Below are positions 1 to 11,048 of a DNA stretch of 64,000 nt, one piece after another. Made by a program: the position numbers and the translations under genes. Origin of the DNA: Sclerotinia nivalis. Its lineage: Eukaryota > Ascomycota > Leotiomycetes > Helotiales > Sclerotiniaceae. Position 1 is the stretch's first letter, and every line of letters starts with the position of its first letter. The stretch lies in contig JAPEIS010000001.1 in assembly GCA_029531795.1 (NCBI GenBank), forward strand, positions 6,138,001 through 6,202,000, given 5' to 3'. The notes beneath the pieces were generated by a model. It searched no databases. It worked only from the letters and a program-made list of their open reading frames with translations, and was not told the DNA's origin.

Positions 1-2941
1 ATATCCCGTTAGTGATTGCTGCAAAAATGGGATCAGATGTCACACCACATGGAATTAAAACACAATTTTCTCGAAGCTTTAAAGTTTTGGCTGCTCGTCA
101 GAATGCTCTATTTGATGCTGGCAAAGATCATACGGATGCTAGTTTGGATAACTTGGGTAGTCAACAAAAGCTTGGTGATATTTTCACTTCCTGGGAACTT
201 TGTCTATTTTTTGCAGAACACTATCACATCTCCACAACACCATGCGCACTTTCCTTATGTTTGAACAGAACTGATCTCAACTCCAGAGGTTGCCAAGTAT
301 ATGGGCTCTGATGTCACTGCTGTAGCTGTCAAGATGCAGTATAATGCCAACATTAGAGTTCTCTCACGCCGTCAAATCGCTACGGTTGACGCCGGTAAAG
401 ATCCTTTGGATGTCTTAAACAGCTCGAAAGGTGGTCAGAAGTTCTATCGATACTCTGCTTTCGGTTCTCACCATTTTATTCCGCTACAGCACATCGCAAA
501 ATTTCATTATGTTTGAGCTGCACTGATATGAACACCACTAGAAACTGCTAGAATCATGGGATCAGACACCACTGCTTCATCTCTCAAACATCATTTTCAA
601 CGCACTGTCAAGCCTCTTGGCAGTCGTCAGATGTCGATGCTTGCAGAGGGTAATGATTCCAAGGATGTCAGCCTTGACAAGCTAGGCTTAAGTGAATCCA
701 AAGGTGGTCAGAAGTTCTGTCTTCATCTATTCTACAGTTTTTGCGAACCATTTCATAACAGCATATACATCAAAAATACCATATCTATCGTTTGGACAGC
801 ACTGATACATTAACTACTAGAGATTGTTGCAATAATGGGATCAGATGTTACCACTGAAGCCATTAAACAACAAATTGGCAAGCGTATTAAGGTTCTGGGC
901 AGTCGTCAAACCAAGATGCGCGCAGCTGGTCAAGATCCTAAGGATGTCGACTTGGAAGATTTAATGCCTTCCAAGAAAGACAAAGGTGGTCAGGAGTTCT
1001 GTCTATCTTCTACTCTTTATTTTCTCCACTCATCATATCACAAAACACACTATCACTGCCATGACATGAAGCCATGACTGATTAATAACAGAAATGGACA
1101 AACTCATGGGAGATTGTACTAGTGGCGGTCTTCGATTCCAATTCGATACCCGCTACAAAGTTATTGGTGAACGTCAAAAAGCCATGCTGGCTGCAGGCCA
1201 AAATCCATCCACCGTTGATATTGTCACTAGTGGCAAGACGGGTTAGAAGTTCTACTATGTTTTAATAGTTTTTGATCTATGCCCTTTGCACTTTCATACA
1301 CAAACACACACATCTATATTAAGCACATATTAACTTTACCTCAGAAGTTCAACAGTGTTTTGGTTCAGATTCTACTGCAGGAGGAATCAAATTCCAGTTT
1401 GCTACCACGATCAAGAAAAATGTTGAACAGATTCGCAGTGCGAGAGCTGCGGGCAAGGACTGCAAGGATATCATGTTCAATTCCAATGGTCTCTTGAATT
1501 CCCTCGATTATTTCTTTTGTGCGCATTTAGACACATACATATTTCCTTAGCACTCCATAACTGTTGTGTTCTCGTTATTAATGTCAGTCAACAGAAATGG
1601 CGAAGCACTTCGGTTCTGATACAGATGTCAACTCAATGAAATGGCAATTCCGCGGTATCAGAGCTGGTGCTAAAATTCAACAAGACGCGTTAGCCAACGG
1701 AAAAGATCCTAAGGATTTTAACGTTCTTGTCAATCCCGACTCCAGAAAGCGCGATGGCAAGTGTGCTTGAACAACTAATACTTTCTGATTCTTTTCTTTC
1801 ATTTATTGTTTTCCTTTCTTACCAAAAATATTCAGAATACAAATTAATCTCCTCTAGAAATCTCCAATATGTTTGGAAAAGACTCTACTAAGGGCGGAAT
1901 CGAATTTCAATTTCGAACTCTTAGAGCCAATGGTGCTCGCCAGCGCGAAGCTTTCGAAAATGGCATTGATCCACAAACCCTCAATATTGGTGCTGTTAAT
2001 GGCAAATGCGAGAATTCCCTGAAGATTTCATTACCTAGCACTCGCCCTAGCACAACACATTTCCTTACTTAACTTTTTAATACTCAGACCAAATATTGAT
2101 ATACATCATAGCAATGGCAAAGTGGTTGGACGATGGTCGTTCCGCATCTGCTTTGGAGCATCAATTTCGACCCATTAAGGCTGCTGCTAAGAATGGATCA
2201 TGCAATTCCCCCTCTTCCTTAGCGTTGCTTTACGCGCCTTCCCCGTCAAAATCTATCCATATTTCATATCGTCATACCATCCATCCATCGCTACCACTCA
2301 TCCCTACAGGAATATCCTGCTAACATCTTTCAGCCACCGCCGAAAAATACGGTGATGGTACTACAGGTAAGGCTATTTCCACCCGCTTCGAAAGGTATGT
2401 CTTCCATTTCCCTTCCCGTCCTCAATCTTACAATAACAAATTCTAACAAACCAACAGGATGCGCAAAGAATCCGCCTGGGATTTGAACTCTCCACCCATA
2501 GGTACTAACAACGCCCTAGGAACAACACCCAAGAAGGCCCGCGCTCCCCGCACACCCTCCAAGAAAACCCCAAAGAAGGCCGCTGCATCCAGCAACGAGG
2601 AAGGAGACGATGACTCTGATCTCGAAATGGTTACACCATCCAAGAAATCCTCCCCTGTCAAGAAAGAACCCATGAATAAAGTCAAGGGCGGACGCGTCGA
2701 GAAGAAAAACGGAACTCCCAGTCGCGCAGCAAAGAATACTGTGAAGAGCTATATTGATAGCGATGATGAGGGTGATGATGATGAATTGATCATCAAGGAT
2801 GAGGATACTAATGCGTATGATTTTGGACGCGCGGCGGATGGTGATGAGGATATGCTTGGTGGTGGTGGATTTTTAGGTCATGGTCGTGGAAATGGTGGTT
2901 TTGCGGAGGAGGAAAATGCTTTTTATGATGCTGAGTCTTAG
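1..2941 (+). CDS. repeat-exon protein with basic/acidic C-terminal tail (5' end outside window)
   Basis: I do not recognise the full protein. Nine successive exons each encode one copy of a repeat with the pattern MGSD-T---IK--F-R--K-L--RQ--M--AG-DPKDV. Proposed exons: 13-174, 287-433, 542-706, 821-988, 1092-1241, 1345-1488, 1595-1756, 1858-2001 and 2112-about 2195, then 2334-2394 and 2458-2941. Exons one to nine all start after one base of a codon and end after one base, so each is a symmetric phase-1 module. The 2334 exon carries a half repeat (KYGDGTTGKAISTRFERMRKE) and joins in frame to the last exon. That last exon encodes a basic TPSKK/PRTPSKK stretch followed by an Asp/Glu-rich, Gly-rich end. 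The repeat resembles the last helix of short fungal Myb/SANT-like domains, and the tail looks nuclear, but both are inference. Several donors are weak (GTCAG, GC). More repeats probably lie upstream. Confidence 0.7.
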
Positions 2942-4642
2942 ATGGGTGGGTTTGGGATGGAGGTTGGAGTTGCGAATAGATTTTGATGACTTGGGCTAGC
3001 TGATATGAAGCTGGTGCTAAGGTAGTCAGTTGATGGTTCATTTCGGGACTTCAATACTCCTCTTCTTTTCTTGTCTAGTCAATTTTTGACTTTAGACTTT
3101 CGACTTCTGACTCTCCTCATCTCATCTCAGCATCGGCTCTCTACGCAATACTCTCGCTACAAATGAGAGGAGCTCATCTACTTTCCACTTCGCATTTTAC
3201 GCTTTCAACTATTTTCCTCCAAAATTTGCCTCGTTTACTTCGTCTCCTTCATTTCCTTCAATCCCTTCACCATACCCCTCCACCGCAGAAATCCCTTCCA
3301 ATTCACCAGTCCACCATTCCATCCCAACCCCTCTGCATTCAACAATTCGCCCGCATTTTCTCTTCACCATAGTCGCCATACACTCACTCTCAATCTCAAC
3401 ACCAACCATGGCCGCTCGACAATATTCTGCTGAAAATCAGATGATTTATACGCAGTCACTTCTTTGGAAAAAAATTTCTCTAGAGAGATGAGATGGGATG
3501 GGTTTCGCTTCTTGATTGAGATTTCGATTGAGATTTCGATCTTGCTTTGCGGATTTTCTGGGATATGAGATACGGATATAGTTTAAAAGCATTTGCAGGA
3601 TTGTCTTTTCATTTTCATTTTTTCCCCTCCTTTTATTTGCTGCGGAATTCTGAGTTAATTATGCGATGGATAGATGGATGAAGGAAGGAAGGGGGTGGGA
3701 GATATGGTTATGGATGATATGAATTCATGCAATAGGACGGACGGAATGGAATGGGATGGAATGGGATGCGAATTTCTGATTTCTCTACATATGTTTTCAT
3801 GTTTCTTTGGTGTTTATTTTTTCTTTCTTTTTTTTTCTTTAATTTCTTTGGTTTGGGTCAGTTTAGTTGGATCAGTTCAGTTATTTCAGTTTAGTTCAAT
3901 TGGTCCAATTCAGTTAGGGATGAATGGATGAACAGCTAGTTTGTTTCTAAAGAGAATTTTACAATCTCACAATTTCACAATTTCATGATTTTCATGAAAA
4001 CCAGATCGCTAGACAAACAGAGAGACAGACCATACAGATAAATGGATGGATACCTACCTAACTAGCCTTTTCAACAGGTTTTCCACTATCATGAAAATGT
4101 TCACAATTTCACAATCTCAAAATTACCCACCCAACTGCTCGCTAACCAATTCCCCTCTCCCCTCCCCCCTCTCCACTCTCTCCCCTCCCCTGACCTCCCT
4201 AACCTCCCTAACCTCCCTTTCCATCTTCCATCTTCTAATCCAAATCAAATCTCCAATCCCCAATCCCCAGATTTCCAAACAATTTCCCATCCCCCCCCGG
4301 GCCCAAAATAGAAGAAAATAGACCCGAATGAAATTCCTATTAATATTGATGAGGGGATTAAAAACAAATGGGGATGGGAATAGAAAAAGTTGAGTAAGAT
4401 CAGGAGGAGTATTTTAAATTTCCAGATTTCAAATACGATGGAAAATTTGATATTCAAATTTTATATTTACCCTATACGCCTACGCCCAACACCCGCGTTA
4501 TTGAGCACAACTACAATGCGCAACTATTTACTTCCGCGTTCTGTATCCTTTAACTGCAGTTCATAAAAGCATTCCTGACTACCAATCGCATCGCATTGTA
4601 TCCGACATCCAACCTAATGTGATGCACCGACTACTATTTCCC
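2942..4642. other. intergenic spacer between two gene 3' ends
   Basis: No supportable gene. It holds the 3' flank of the repeat-exon gene and of the convergent methylenetetrahydrofolate reductase gene. There are GGAATGGAATGGGATGG-type simple repeats near 3745-3772, and T-rich and TTCAGTT-rich low complexity from 3800 to 3915. A C-rich strand tract lies at about 4145-4220, with a 9-base repeat (ACCTCCCTA) near 4195-4215. An open stretch at 3163-3372 is low complexity and lacks gene-like features. Confidence 0.6.
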
Positions 4643-6634
4643 TTAATTCAAAAGAACATCCCATAATCCCTCACCCTCCACATAAGCATGATGAATAACA
4701 TTAACCAACCAAACATCCTCTTTAATCCCATCAATAACCTTCCTCGTCTCACTATCCTTTCCATAAACCCTAGCCCATTCACCCCAAATTCCAAAAGCTT
4801 CTTCAGCCCAAGCTCTAAAACTAACTTCTTCAATAATCGTTGGAGTAATAATTTCTTTTCCAGGGAATGCTCCCCATGTAACTGCATTTGTACTTCCTAC
4901 TGCTTCATCACTGGATATGAAATCTCCTTTGGCATTCGAGGCGTAGAAGGAGACTGTATCGCGGAGAGCAGGAGATGTGAGTTTAGCGTGGAGGGTTTCC
5001 CAATCGGAGGTAGGGAGGAAGAGCTCTACAAAGGCTTTTTGGAAAACGAAACCATTTTTGGGTCCCCATCCAAAGATTGAGTCGCTGGATTTGATTCCAT
5101 TGACAGCGGGTTGAGAAGCTACTGTCCACCAACCTTTCTTATTGAGATTGAGGAGTTGTTTTTTGATCGAGTTGGTTTCTTCATTAAGACCTTCTTCACT
5201 CCAAGGAATGGCAGTGAGTTGACCTTCTAAGTGACGAATGAAGATATCGGTAATATCAGCTCTAGAACTTGGATGACCCCATAATTTGATAGCTTGATTG
5301 ATAGACATGTGAAGTGAGACACCGTATCCATCAATTTCTCCATAAGCAGGAGAACGAGCATCACCCCAACGACCGTTAGGAAAGTCATCCCATGTGGCTT
5401 CTCGACCAAGACTACCTTCTCCTTCACTTATTGCAAGAGTATTGGCTCGAGAATTAACCGCCTCAGCTGGAATACCAGCTTCTTGTGCTGTAGCCTCAAA
5501 ACTAGGATTTGAGGTTTGTGGTGCGGTAATTATGATACGGTTGTAAGGGTCAGATCCAACCGATGACCGACGTCTCGAACTACGTCTGTGAGAACCACTG
5601 TGAATAGACATCAAATCTGCGATATCAGGAATAGTAGGAATGTATTGTGGCTCCAAAGCCGCAGCAGTTTCAGCATCCGGAATGAGTTCGGTTCGTTCCA
5701 AGATGAAGGATACTGCTTTTTCCAAATTCAGAGTATAGAAATGGAAACCTCGAGGACCAGAATACTGAGATTTTGTGCTCTTCAAATGTTGAACCATTTC
5801 ACTCAAAATATCCACACCTACTTTCTTCACCATCTCATCATCACCTCGAACCTGATCCAATCTTCTTATAATATTCGTAGGTAGTTTTGCGTGGCTAAGT
5901 TTTGTAGTTCGCTTGATCATTTGGTAACTTTGTATTGGCATCATACCGGGTATGATTGGAATGGTTTTGAATGCTCCACTTGGGTGGTCTCGTAACCTTT
6001 GTTCAAATGTATCGTATGCATCCACGTCAAAGAATAATTGAGTCATGATAAAATCCGCGCCCGCTTGAACTTTTTCAACCAAATATGGCAAATCATGTTC
6101 TAGGCTCTGTCCCTCTGGATGTCCTTCATCTGCATGACCTTCTGGATATGCTGCAACTCCCACGCAAAAGTAATCTCCATATTGTTTTCTAATGTATCGT
6201 ACCAAATCAATCGCCCATTCAAACTCCCAGTCCATGGCAGGTGTATCACCATTCTTTTCATCCACAGCACGATATTCCTCACTCCTCGGCGGATCACCTC
6301 TCAAAGCCAATATATTTCTAATTCCCAACGCCTTAGCATCTTCCAATGCTTGATCCACCAATGCTCGACTCATATTTGTGCAGGTTAAATGTAGACACGT
6401 TGTGAGCCCTAGATCTCTTTGGCATAACTCCGCAAGCTCTAAGGACTTGGTCGCAGTAGATCCACCGGCTCCCCATGTAACAGTGACGAATAGAGGTCTT
6501 AATGCTCGAGACATTCGATCGAGACGAGCGCGTAGATTCGAGGATCCCATTGAGGTCTTTGGCGGAAAGAACTCGAGGGAAAAGTAATTCGTGTCTGGCG
6601 GCAATGCTGCAATCTTTTCTGTAATTTTCTCCAT
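4643..6634 (-). CDS. MET12: methylenetetrahydrofolate reductase (MET12-type)
   Basis: This is a single-exon gene of 663 residues that reduces 5,10-methylenetetrahydrofolate to 5-methyltetrahydrofolate, the methyl donor for methionine synthesis, in the cytosol. The N-terminal half is the FAD-binding TIM-barrel catalytic domain (about residues 15-310). It shows EFFPPKT (21-27), TVTWGAGGST (51-60), HLTCTNM (82-88) and LALRGDPPR (109-117). The C-terminal half (about 395-660) matches the eukaryotic regulatory domain, and a Ser/Arg-rich linker separates the two. SLEFFPPKT and WGAGGSTA are closer to what I know of yeast Met12 than of Met13, so a second paralogue elsewhere is likely. The chosen ATG gives MEKITEKIAALP directly before the conserved core, and the length fits the family. 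No frameshift is visible. Confidence 0.95.
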   Translation of the reverse strand: MEKITEKIAALPPDTNYFSLEFFPPKTSMGSSNLRARLDRMSRALRPLFVTVTWGAGGSTATKSLELAELCQRDLGLTTCLHLTCTNMSRALVDQALEDAKALGIRNILALRGDPPRSEEYRAVDEKNGDTPAMDWEFEWAIDLVRYIRKQYGDYFCVGVAAYPEGHADEGHPEGQSLEHDLPYLVEKVQAGADFIMTQLFFDVDAYDTFEQRLRDHPSGAFKTIPIIPGMMPIQSYQMIKRTTKLSHAKLPTNIIRRLDQVRGDDEMVKKVGVDILSEMVQHLKSTKSQYSGPRGFHFYTLNLEKAVSFILERTELIPDAETAAALEPQYIPTIPDIADLMSIHSGSHRRSSRRRSSVGSDPYNRIIITAPQTSNPSFEATAQEAGIPAEAVNSRANTLAISEGEGSLGREATWDDFPNGRWGDARSPAYGEIDGYGVSLHMSINQAIKLWGHPSSRADITDIFIRHLEGQLTAIPWSEEGLNEETNSIKKQLLNLNKKGWWTVASQPAVNGIKSSDSIFGWGPKNGFVFQKAFVELFLPTSDWETLHAKLTSPALRDTVSFYASNAKGDFISSDEAVGSTNAVTWGAFPGKEIITPTIIEEVSFRAWAEEAFGIWGEWARVYGKDSETRKVIDGIKEDVWLVNVIHHAYVEGEGLWDVLLN

Positions 6635-7418
6635 TTTGTTGGACTTGTATCTTCACGAGTTCCGTCGAAGGCGATTAGATTTATTGTTGAATTGATCGAT
6701 ATATTTCTTCCTGGATTGTATCTTTCGAATTTGTTGTTGAATTTATATGATGCAAGGCTGGTTGGTGAATGAATGGCGGGGCTACTTTTTTCTTTCGGTG
6801 GGATGAGGTAAAATTGAGTACAGAATACCGCCACTTAAGTAAGATATTACCTAGGTAGTTATAGGGATTGATTAATATAACCAATAGCTCCAGAAATTGA
6901 CATATCAAAAAATAAAAATATATCAAACTCAAAATATATAGAAAACCCTCCCTTTAATTATCTTCATCTTATATCTTCCAAGAAATTATTCGCATGTACC
7001 GAAGTAAATATGTACTGCAAGATTAACCTTTACTTGGAGGAATTGGAATGAAATCTACAATGTCAACCACGATATATTGTTGAAGGTATAGCTTCACCAG
7101 AGTACCATCAGCTTGTATCGAAAGCAAACTTTTAAGTATTGTTCTATCTACCTATGTGTAACGTACTATGGAATTGTATCCTAACATTACCGCACTTTAA
7201 TATCTTTGTAAATTTATCCCTAAATCCTAAACACCTTAACCAATTCCTATCCTTCCATTATCTCAAACTTCGATGCCTTGATAGATGTGTTCCTAATTCC
7301 TAACTCCTAGATACCTTGAATCAATTTCCATCTTTCCATTGCCTTATATTTCGATGCCTTGGTAAATATATTACTAACTCCCAACTCCTAGACATCTTAC
7401 CCAATTCCATCTCCACCA
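6635..7418. other. intergenic region upstream of MTHFR, with an 81-bp tandem repeat
   Basis: This is the promoter side of the methylenetetrahydrofolate reductase gene and the 3' flank of the next minus-strand gene. It is AT-rich, and apart from the tandem repeat at about 7208-7424 I see no gene or RNA. Confidence 0.6.
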
Positions 7419-7424
7419 TTACCT
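7208..7424. repeat. imperfect 81-bp tandem repeat, about 2.6 copies
   Basis: The block containing CTAACTCCTAGA, ACCTT, CAATTCC, CTTCCATT and TTCGATGCCTTG recurs with an 81-base period: CGATGCCTTG is at 7271-7280 and again at 7352-7361. The third, partial copy runs up to the stop codon of the gene at 7419, so the array abuts or supplies its 3' untranslated region. Confidence 0.75.
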
Positions 7425-8744
7425 ACGAGCAGCCGCTTGCAAGTCCTCCAAAACCCTCTCCACAATATCTCTCTTGTACCATTCATCCATATTGAAGTAC
7501 TCCATCCAAACCTCACGACAAGAGAATGTTTGCCAAAACGATGCCGTTACCCAAGTTGGGTATACAATAGAGTCCGCTGGTGGTGGACGATTAGGATCAT
7601 GAGGAACCGTTGAAGTAGTAGTAAAACCCCAATATTCAATGGTAGTATACGAAGTCCTGCGTGGATTACGACTAACTGTTATCACCCTTCCTGACAAGGT
7701 AAAGTCAGGACCTGGATCGATACATTGAGGTCTTGGTAGGGTTATATATGGATCATCGCTTCTCCGTTTAGAGAGCCAAAGGCCAGCTGGAAGTTCTTCG
7801 GTTGATGTGTTGTCGATAACTTCATCTTCGGGTTGAGGTTTTGGAAGTAAATCTTCTAATGTTGTAGCGCGTGTGATGGTCATAAGAGTAGACGGTTCTG
7901 GGGAGCGACTACTAATTGGTGACGTAATCGTTGGGAAATAACTGCTAGTCGGTGATATAATCGTCGGCAAATGACCCCTAGTCGGTGATGCAGTCGGCTG
8001 TAGGAAATGACTACCAATGGGTGTTGCGGTGGGCTGCGAGAAAGCGGTGCCAATGGGTGTGGCGGTCGGCTGAGAAAACCCAGTGCCAATGGGTGCTGCG
8101 ATTGGCGATGCAGCAACTGCACGTTGTGAAAGAATGGCTGTTGGGGTAGGAGTCGAAAGTGCCAGAGGACCTTTCGGGCAAGTTGTTTTGATGCAACGGT
8201 GGGTACCTTCTCGTATCTTGGGTGCTGCTCGAAGAACAGGAATTGAGACAACAAATTGATGGCCGTCATCGTTGAATGTAGCCATCAGTCGTCGAATGGC
8301 AACTTCTTCTCTAGAGCAACGATGCATGAGTGCCCAATCTTCTCCCGTAGTTGTGGCATTGACAGCACCACACTGGAGAACTATTTCTTGTTCATTAATC
8401 TTCACCCAATGTGCTTCGTGATATTTCTCGAGATCATTCACCGATACGAGTTTGAGGTCCTTAGGGTCGATATAATGGGGATCTTTTCTACCAAGATGAT
8501 GGTCTATTAAAGCATCATCGTTGATGCCAATTCTCCCATGAAGGTTGCTCAAGAGGTGAGTTATGGTCTTATAATAACTAAAAAGTTCTTGGTCTTCTTC
8601 AGTGAATTCGATTAAAGTTCCATTGACAGGTGATGCGGGTGAACTTTGATCGAAAGGCAATGATTCCTTGGACGAAAGGGCCTGACTTGGAGACAAGAAG
8701 ACTGTCAAGGCGGTGGTCGCGATGATAGAAACTGATAACTTCAT
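7419..8744 (-). CDS. secreted orphan protein with Pro/Thr/Ser repeat stalk
   Basis: I do not recognise this 441-residue single-exon protein. It begins with a plausible signal peptide (MKLSVSIIATTALTVFLSPSQA, cleavage near 22). Residues about 40-185 look folded and contain a few Cys. Residues about 190-290 form a Pro/Ser/Thr-rich stalk with near-tandem repeats of the type TATPIG-(T/S)-FSQP and then TISPTSSYFPT. The C-terminal 110 residues look folded again, with CIDPGPDFTLSG and TTIEYWGF as landmarks. The architecture suggests a secreted, probably O-glycosylated protein, with function unknown. The stop codon sits in the last copy of the 81-bp repeat. No transmembrane segment or GPI signal is seen at the C-terminus. 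Confidence 0.7.
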   Translation of the reverse strand: MKLSVSIIATTALTVFLSPSQALSSKESLPFDQSSPASPVNGTLIEFTEEDQELFSYYKTITHLLSNLHGRIGINDDALIDHHLGRKDPHYIDPKDLKLVSVNDLEKYHEAHWVKINEQEIVLQCGAVNATTTGEDWALMHRCSREEVAIRRLMATFNDDGHQFVVSIPVLRAAPKIREGTHRCIKTTCPKGPLALSTPTPTAILSQRAVAASPIAAPIGTGFSQPTATPIGTAFSQPTATPIGSHFLQPTASPTRGHLPTIISPTSSYFPTITSPISSRSPEPSTLMTITRATTLEDLLPKPQPEDEVIDNTSTEELPAGLWLSKRRSDDPYITLPRPQCIDPGPDFTLSGRVITVSRNPRRTSYTTIEYWGFTTTSTVPHDPNRPPPADSIVYPTWVTASFWQTFSCREVWMEYFNMDEWYKRDIVERVLEDLQAAARR

Positions 8745-9724
8745 GTTGGATTATTGGTAGCTCGGTGAATGTAGAATTCGTTGCAAGTCGAGTGATGGAA
8801 GATAGAAAGAAATAGCAAAAACCAAATGGGCGGAAGCCGCGATATTAATACTCAAATAATCAAGCACTTGCTTTAGTTAAGAAAAGTGTTCTTTCGACAT
8901 GAAAATTCCATAATCACGCCTGGCTTGAATTTGGTCATAACCCTCAATGAACTACTTACTATCGAAGTGAAGCTAAATAGCAAATGCCTGTACTAACCAA
9001 GGTCAATATGGTAAGTGTGATTTAGGATATATGTAGCCTTATGAACTTATGAACTTGTGGGTGGCCAAGAAGATAATTTGAGTATATCTGTTCATTTCAA
9101 TGATTGGAATAATGCGGAGTAATAGGATAATAATGGAATAGAACAGAGTACCTCACACCATCTAGATGATGCTAAATATCGTTTGTAAGATCTTACTTGT
9201 GATGACTTTCAGATGTATTGAGTTTCGGTACTGCCTAGTAGATTACCTAATATATAATGTTTCGATATTGATATTGATCATGATGCATCATTATTTCTCC
9301 AAATTTCCTCAAACAGGTAACAAAACCCCGGATTTTCGGTACTACTTCCCGCTAACCCTTATAAAGATTAGTTAACCCTCGATTTCTGCGATGACTATCA
9401 ATCATACCCATCCATCCCTTTACTCTACACAATGCTGGAGACTTCCAACTGTCGGCGCCTAAATACAACCCCTCCATACAAAGAATAATTGCACAAGGTA
9501 CAACTTCTTTTGGGATGCAATTTCAAAGTTAAGTTTTCCCCTATAAGTTGGGTAGGATATTACAATCTTCTTAGGTCACTTTTCATTCCCTACAATTTGC
9601 ATCTCTGTCACTTATCTTCGATCTCGGCGTCTCCACCCTCCACTCTATCAAGCAAGAGAAAGGCAATATTGAGAGCAAGTTTTGTGTCTATACATACACA
9701 ATTTTAGCATCAGCATTCGCAAGA
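8745..9724. other. divergent intergenic region
   Basis: This lies between the starts of the minus-strand secreted protein and the plus-strand AIG2-like gene, so it should carry both promoters. It is AT-rich. Short open stretches such as 9166-9375 and 9489-9707 have no recognisable product. Confidence 0.5.
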
Positions 9725-10636
9725 ATGGACGCAAAAGTCGCGGAACCAACCATACCCGAAACATACAATGCATTCTTCTACGGAACTCTCGTGAGTCCTT
9801 TCCCTCTTTGGACCATCCCTCGGGAATCCTTTCACTAAATCTCTTCCCCTTCGGTCACTAACTCTCTTGCCTTCTGTCACTAACTGTCTCCCCGGCTAGA
9901 TGGCTCCCGAAGTCCTTTGCCGCGTAATTTATGGTTCTTCTAACCATCCATCTAACTCTCTAACCATCACGCCCGCCCTTCTTCCAGACTACTGTCGTCA
10001 TCGCGTGCGATTCGCTGACTACCCAGCCATCATTCACGAGCCCGGTCATACAGTCCGCGGCACCTATGTCACCGGTCTTACACCCTCCAACATGCGGAAC
10101 CTGGATTACTTTGAGGGTTCACAATATGTCCGAAAGGTTGTCACTGTGAAGATCTTGACTCCAAAAGATAAAGAGCATGTACACGGTCCCAGTGGAATCA
10201 TGGCAGAAGCAGTAGAAACGGGAGAAGAGAAAGAAGCCCAAACATATGTCTTTACAGATTTGGATGAGCTGGAGAAAGGAGAATGGGATTTCGCCTTCTT
10301 TCGACGGGAGAATTTGAAGAATTGGGCAGATGAGAGTGAGGAGTATGCTGGTTCGTGAATAACCCTTGTTGTAACGAAGGGGAAGATCTCACTAAATCTA
10401 GGAATTTAGAAGTTGACGCGAATGCTACGAATGCTACGAATACTACGAAAAGCGATATCGGTGTTACTGGATTCCTCGATCAAGGAGATACCACCGGCGG
10501 ACGGGGCGTTAACACGGCCATGGGAAAGGAATTGAAAGAGTTAACAGATAAGAAGAGAGAAGATGAATGGATTCTACAGGAGAAAAAGAGGATTGCAAAG
10601 GAACAGGGATTGAAGTGTCAATGTACTATTGGATAA
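9725..10636 (+). CDS. AIG2-like / gamma-glutamylcyclotransferase-fold protein
   Basis: The proposed exons are 9725-9790, 9900-10354 and 10402-10636, which sum to 756 nt (251 residues). The first intron (9791-9899, GTGAGT...CTAG) joins FFYGTL to MAPEVL and restores the FFYGTLM signature of the AIG2/GGCT fold. The conserved LDYFEG-(3)-Y-R motif follows, and its acidic residue is the usual catalytic candidate. Members cleave gamma-glutamyl or epsilon-amine substrates, but the substrate here is unknown. Without the second intron (10355-10401, 47 nt, GTGAAT...TAG) translation would stop at 10356-10358 after YAGS. Splicing it keeps the frame and adds a polar 78-residue tail that includes TTGGRGVN and a charged helix (KELTDKKREDEW). 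I favour the three-exon form. The domain call is much firmer than the tail. Confidence 0.8.
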
Positions 10637-11048
10637 ATGATGCTTTTTTGGTTGATTTGGGATATCATAGACACGGACTAGAAGTTTTGAATTTTGAATT
10701 GGGAACCTATCATTTCATTGTTCATTTAGGATTTGTGGTTCTGCATGAAGGGGTGAACATATTTCCTATTTTTGCAGTTTTGAGACTGGAGCGGAAGACA
10801 GACATAGATTTTGCATAAGGAAGATACTCATCCACGTCAATGTCCTAGTGATGCCTTTCTGTGCAGGTCTTACTTTCCCACTCATTCATCATAACCTAGG
10901 TCTAAACTAATTCCATCACAATCGATTGCCCAAAATACCTAGGTAATTATCCAAACCACCTAAAATATTTACAACCCCTCGCTTAGTAATCATCAACCCC
11001 TCCAAGCTCCCCTCCAAACCTCAAACTCAGCACTCAGTGACGCCCACA
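10637..11048. other. intergenic spacer
   Basis: This is the 3' flank of the AIG2-like gene and the promoter region of the Yih1-like gene. No further gene is seen. Two near-identical short motifs (ACCTAGGT or TACCTAGGTAA) at about 10897 and 10938 are the only structure noticed. Confidence 0.5.

Noticed and set aside
4145..4220. CCCTAA-like tract suggesting an internal telomere
   Set aside because: The unit is ACCTCCCTA with only two to three copies in a C-rich tract. It is not the fungal TTAGGG repeat.
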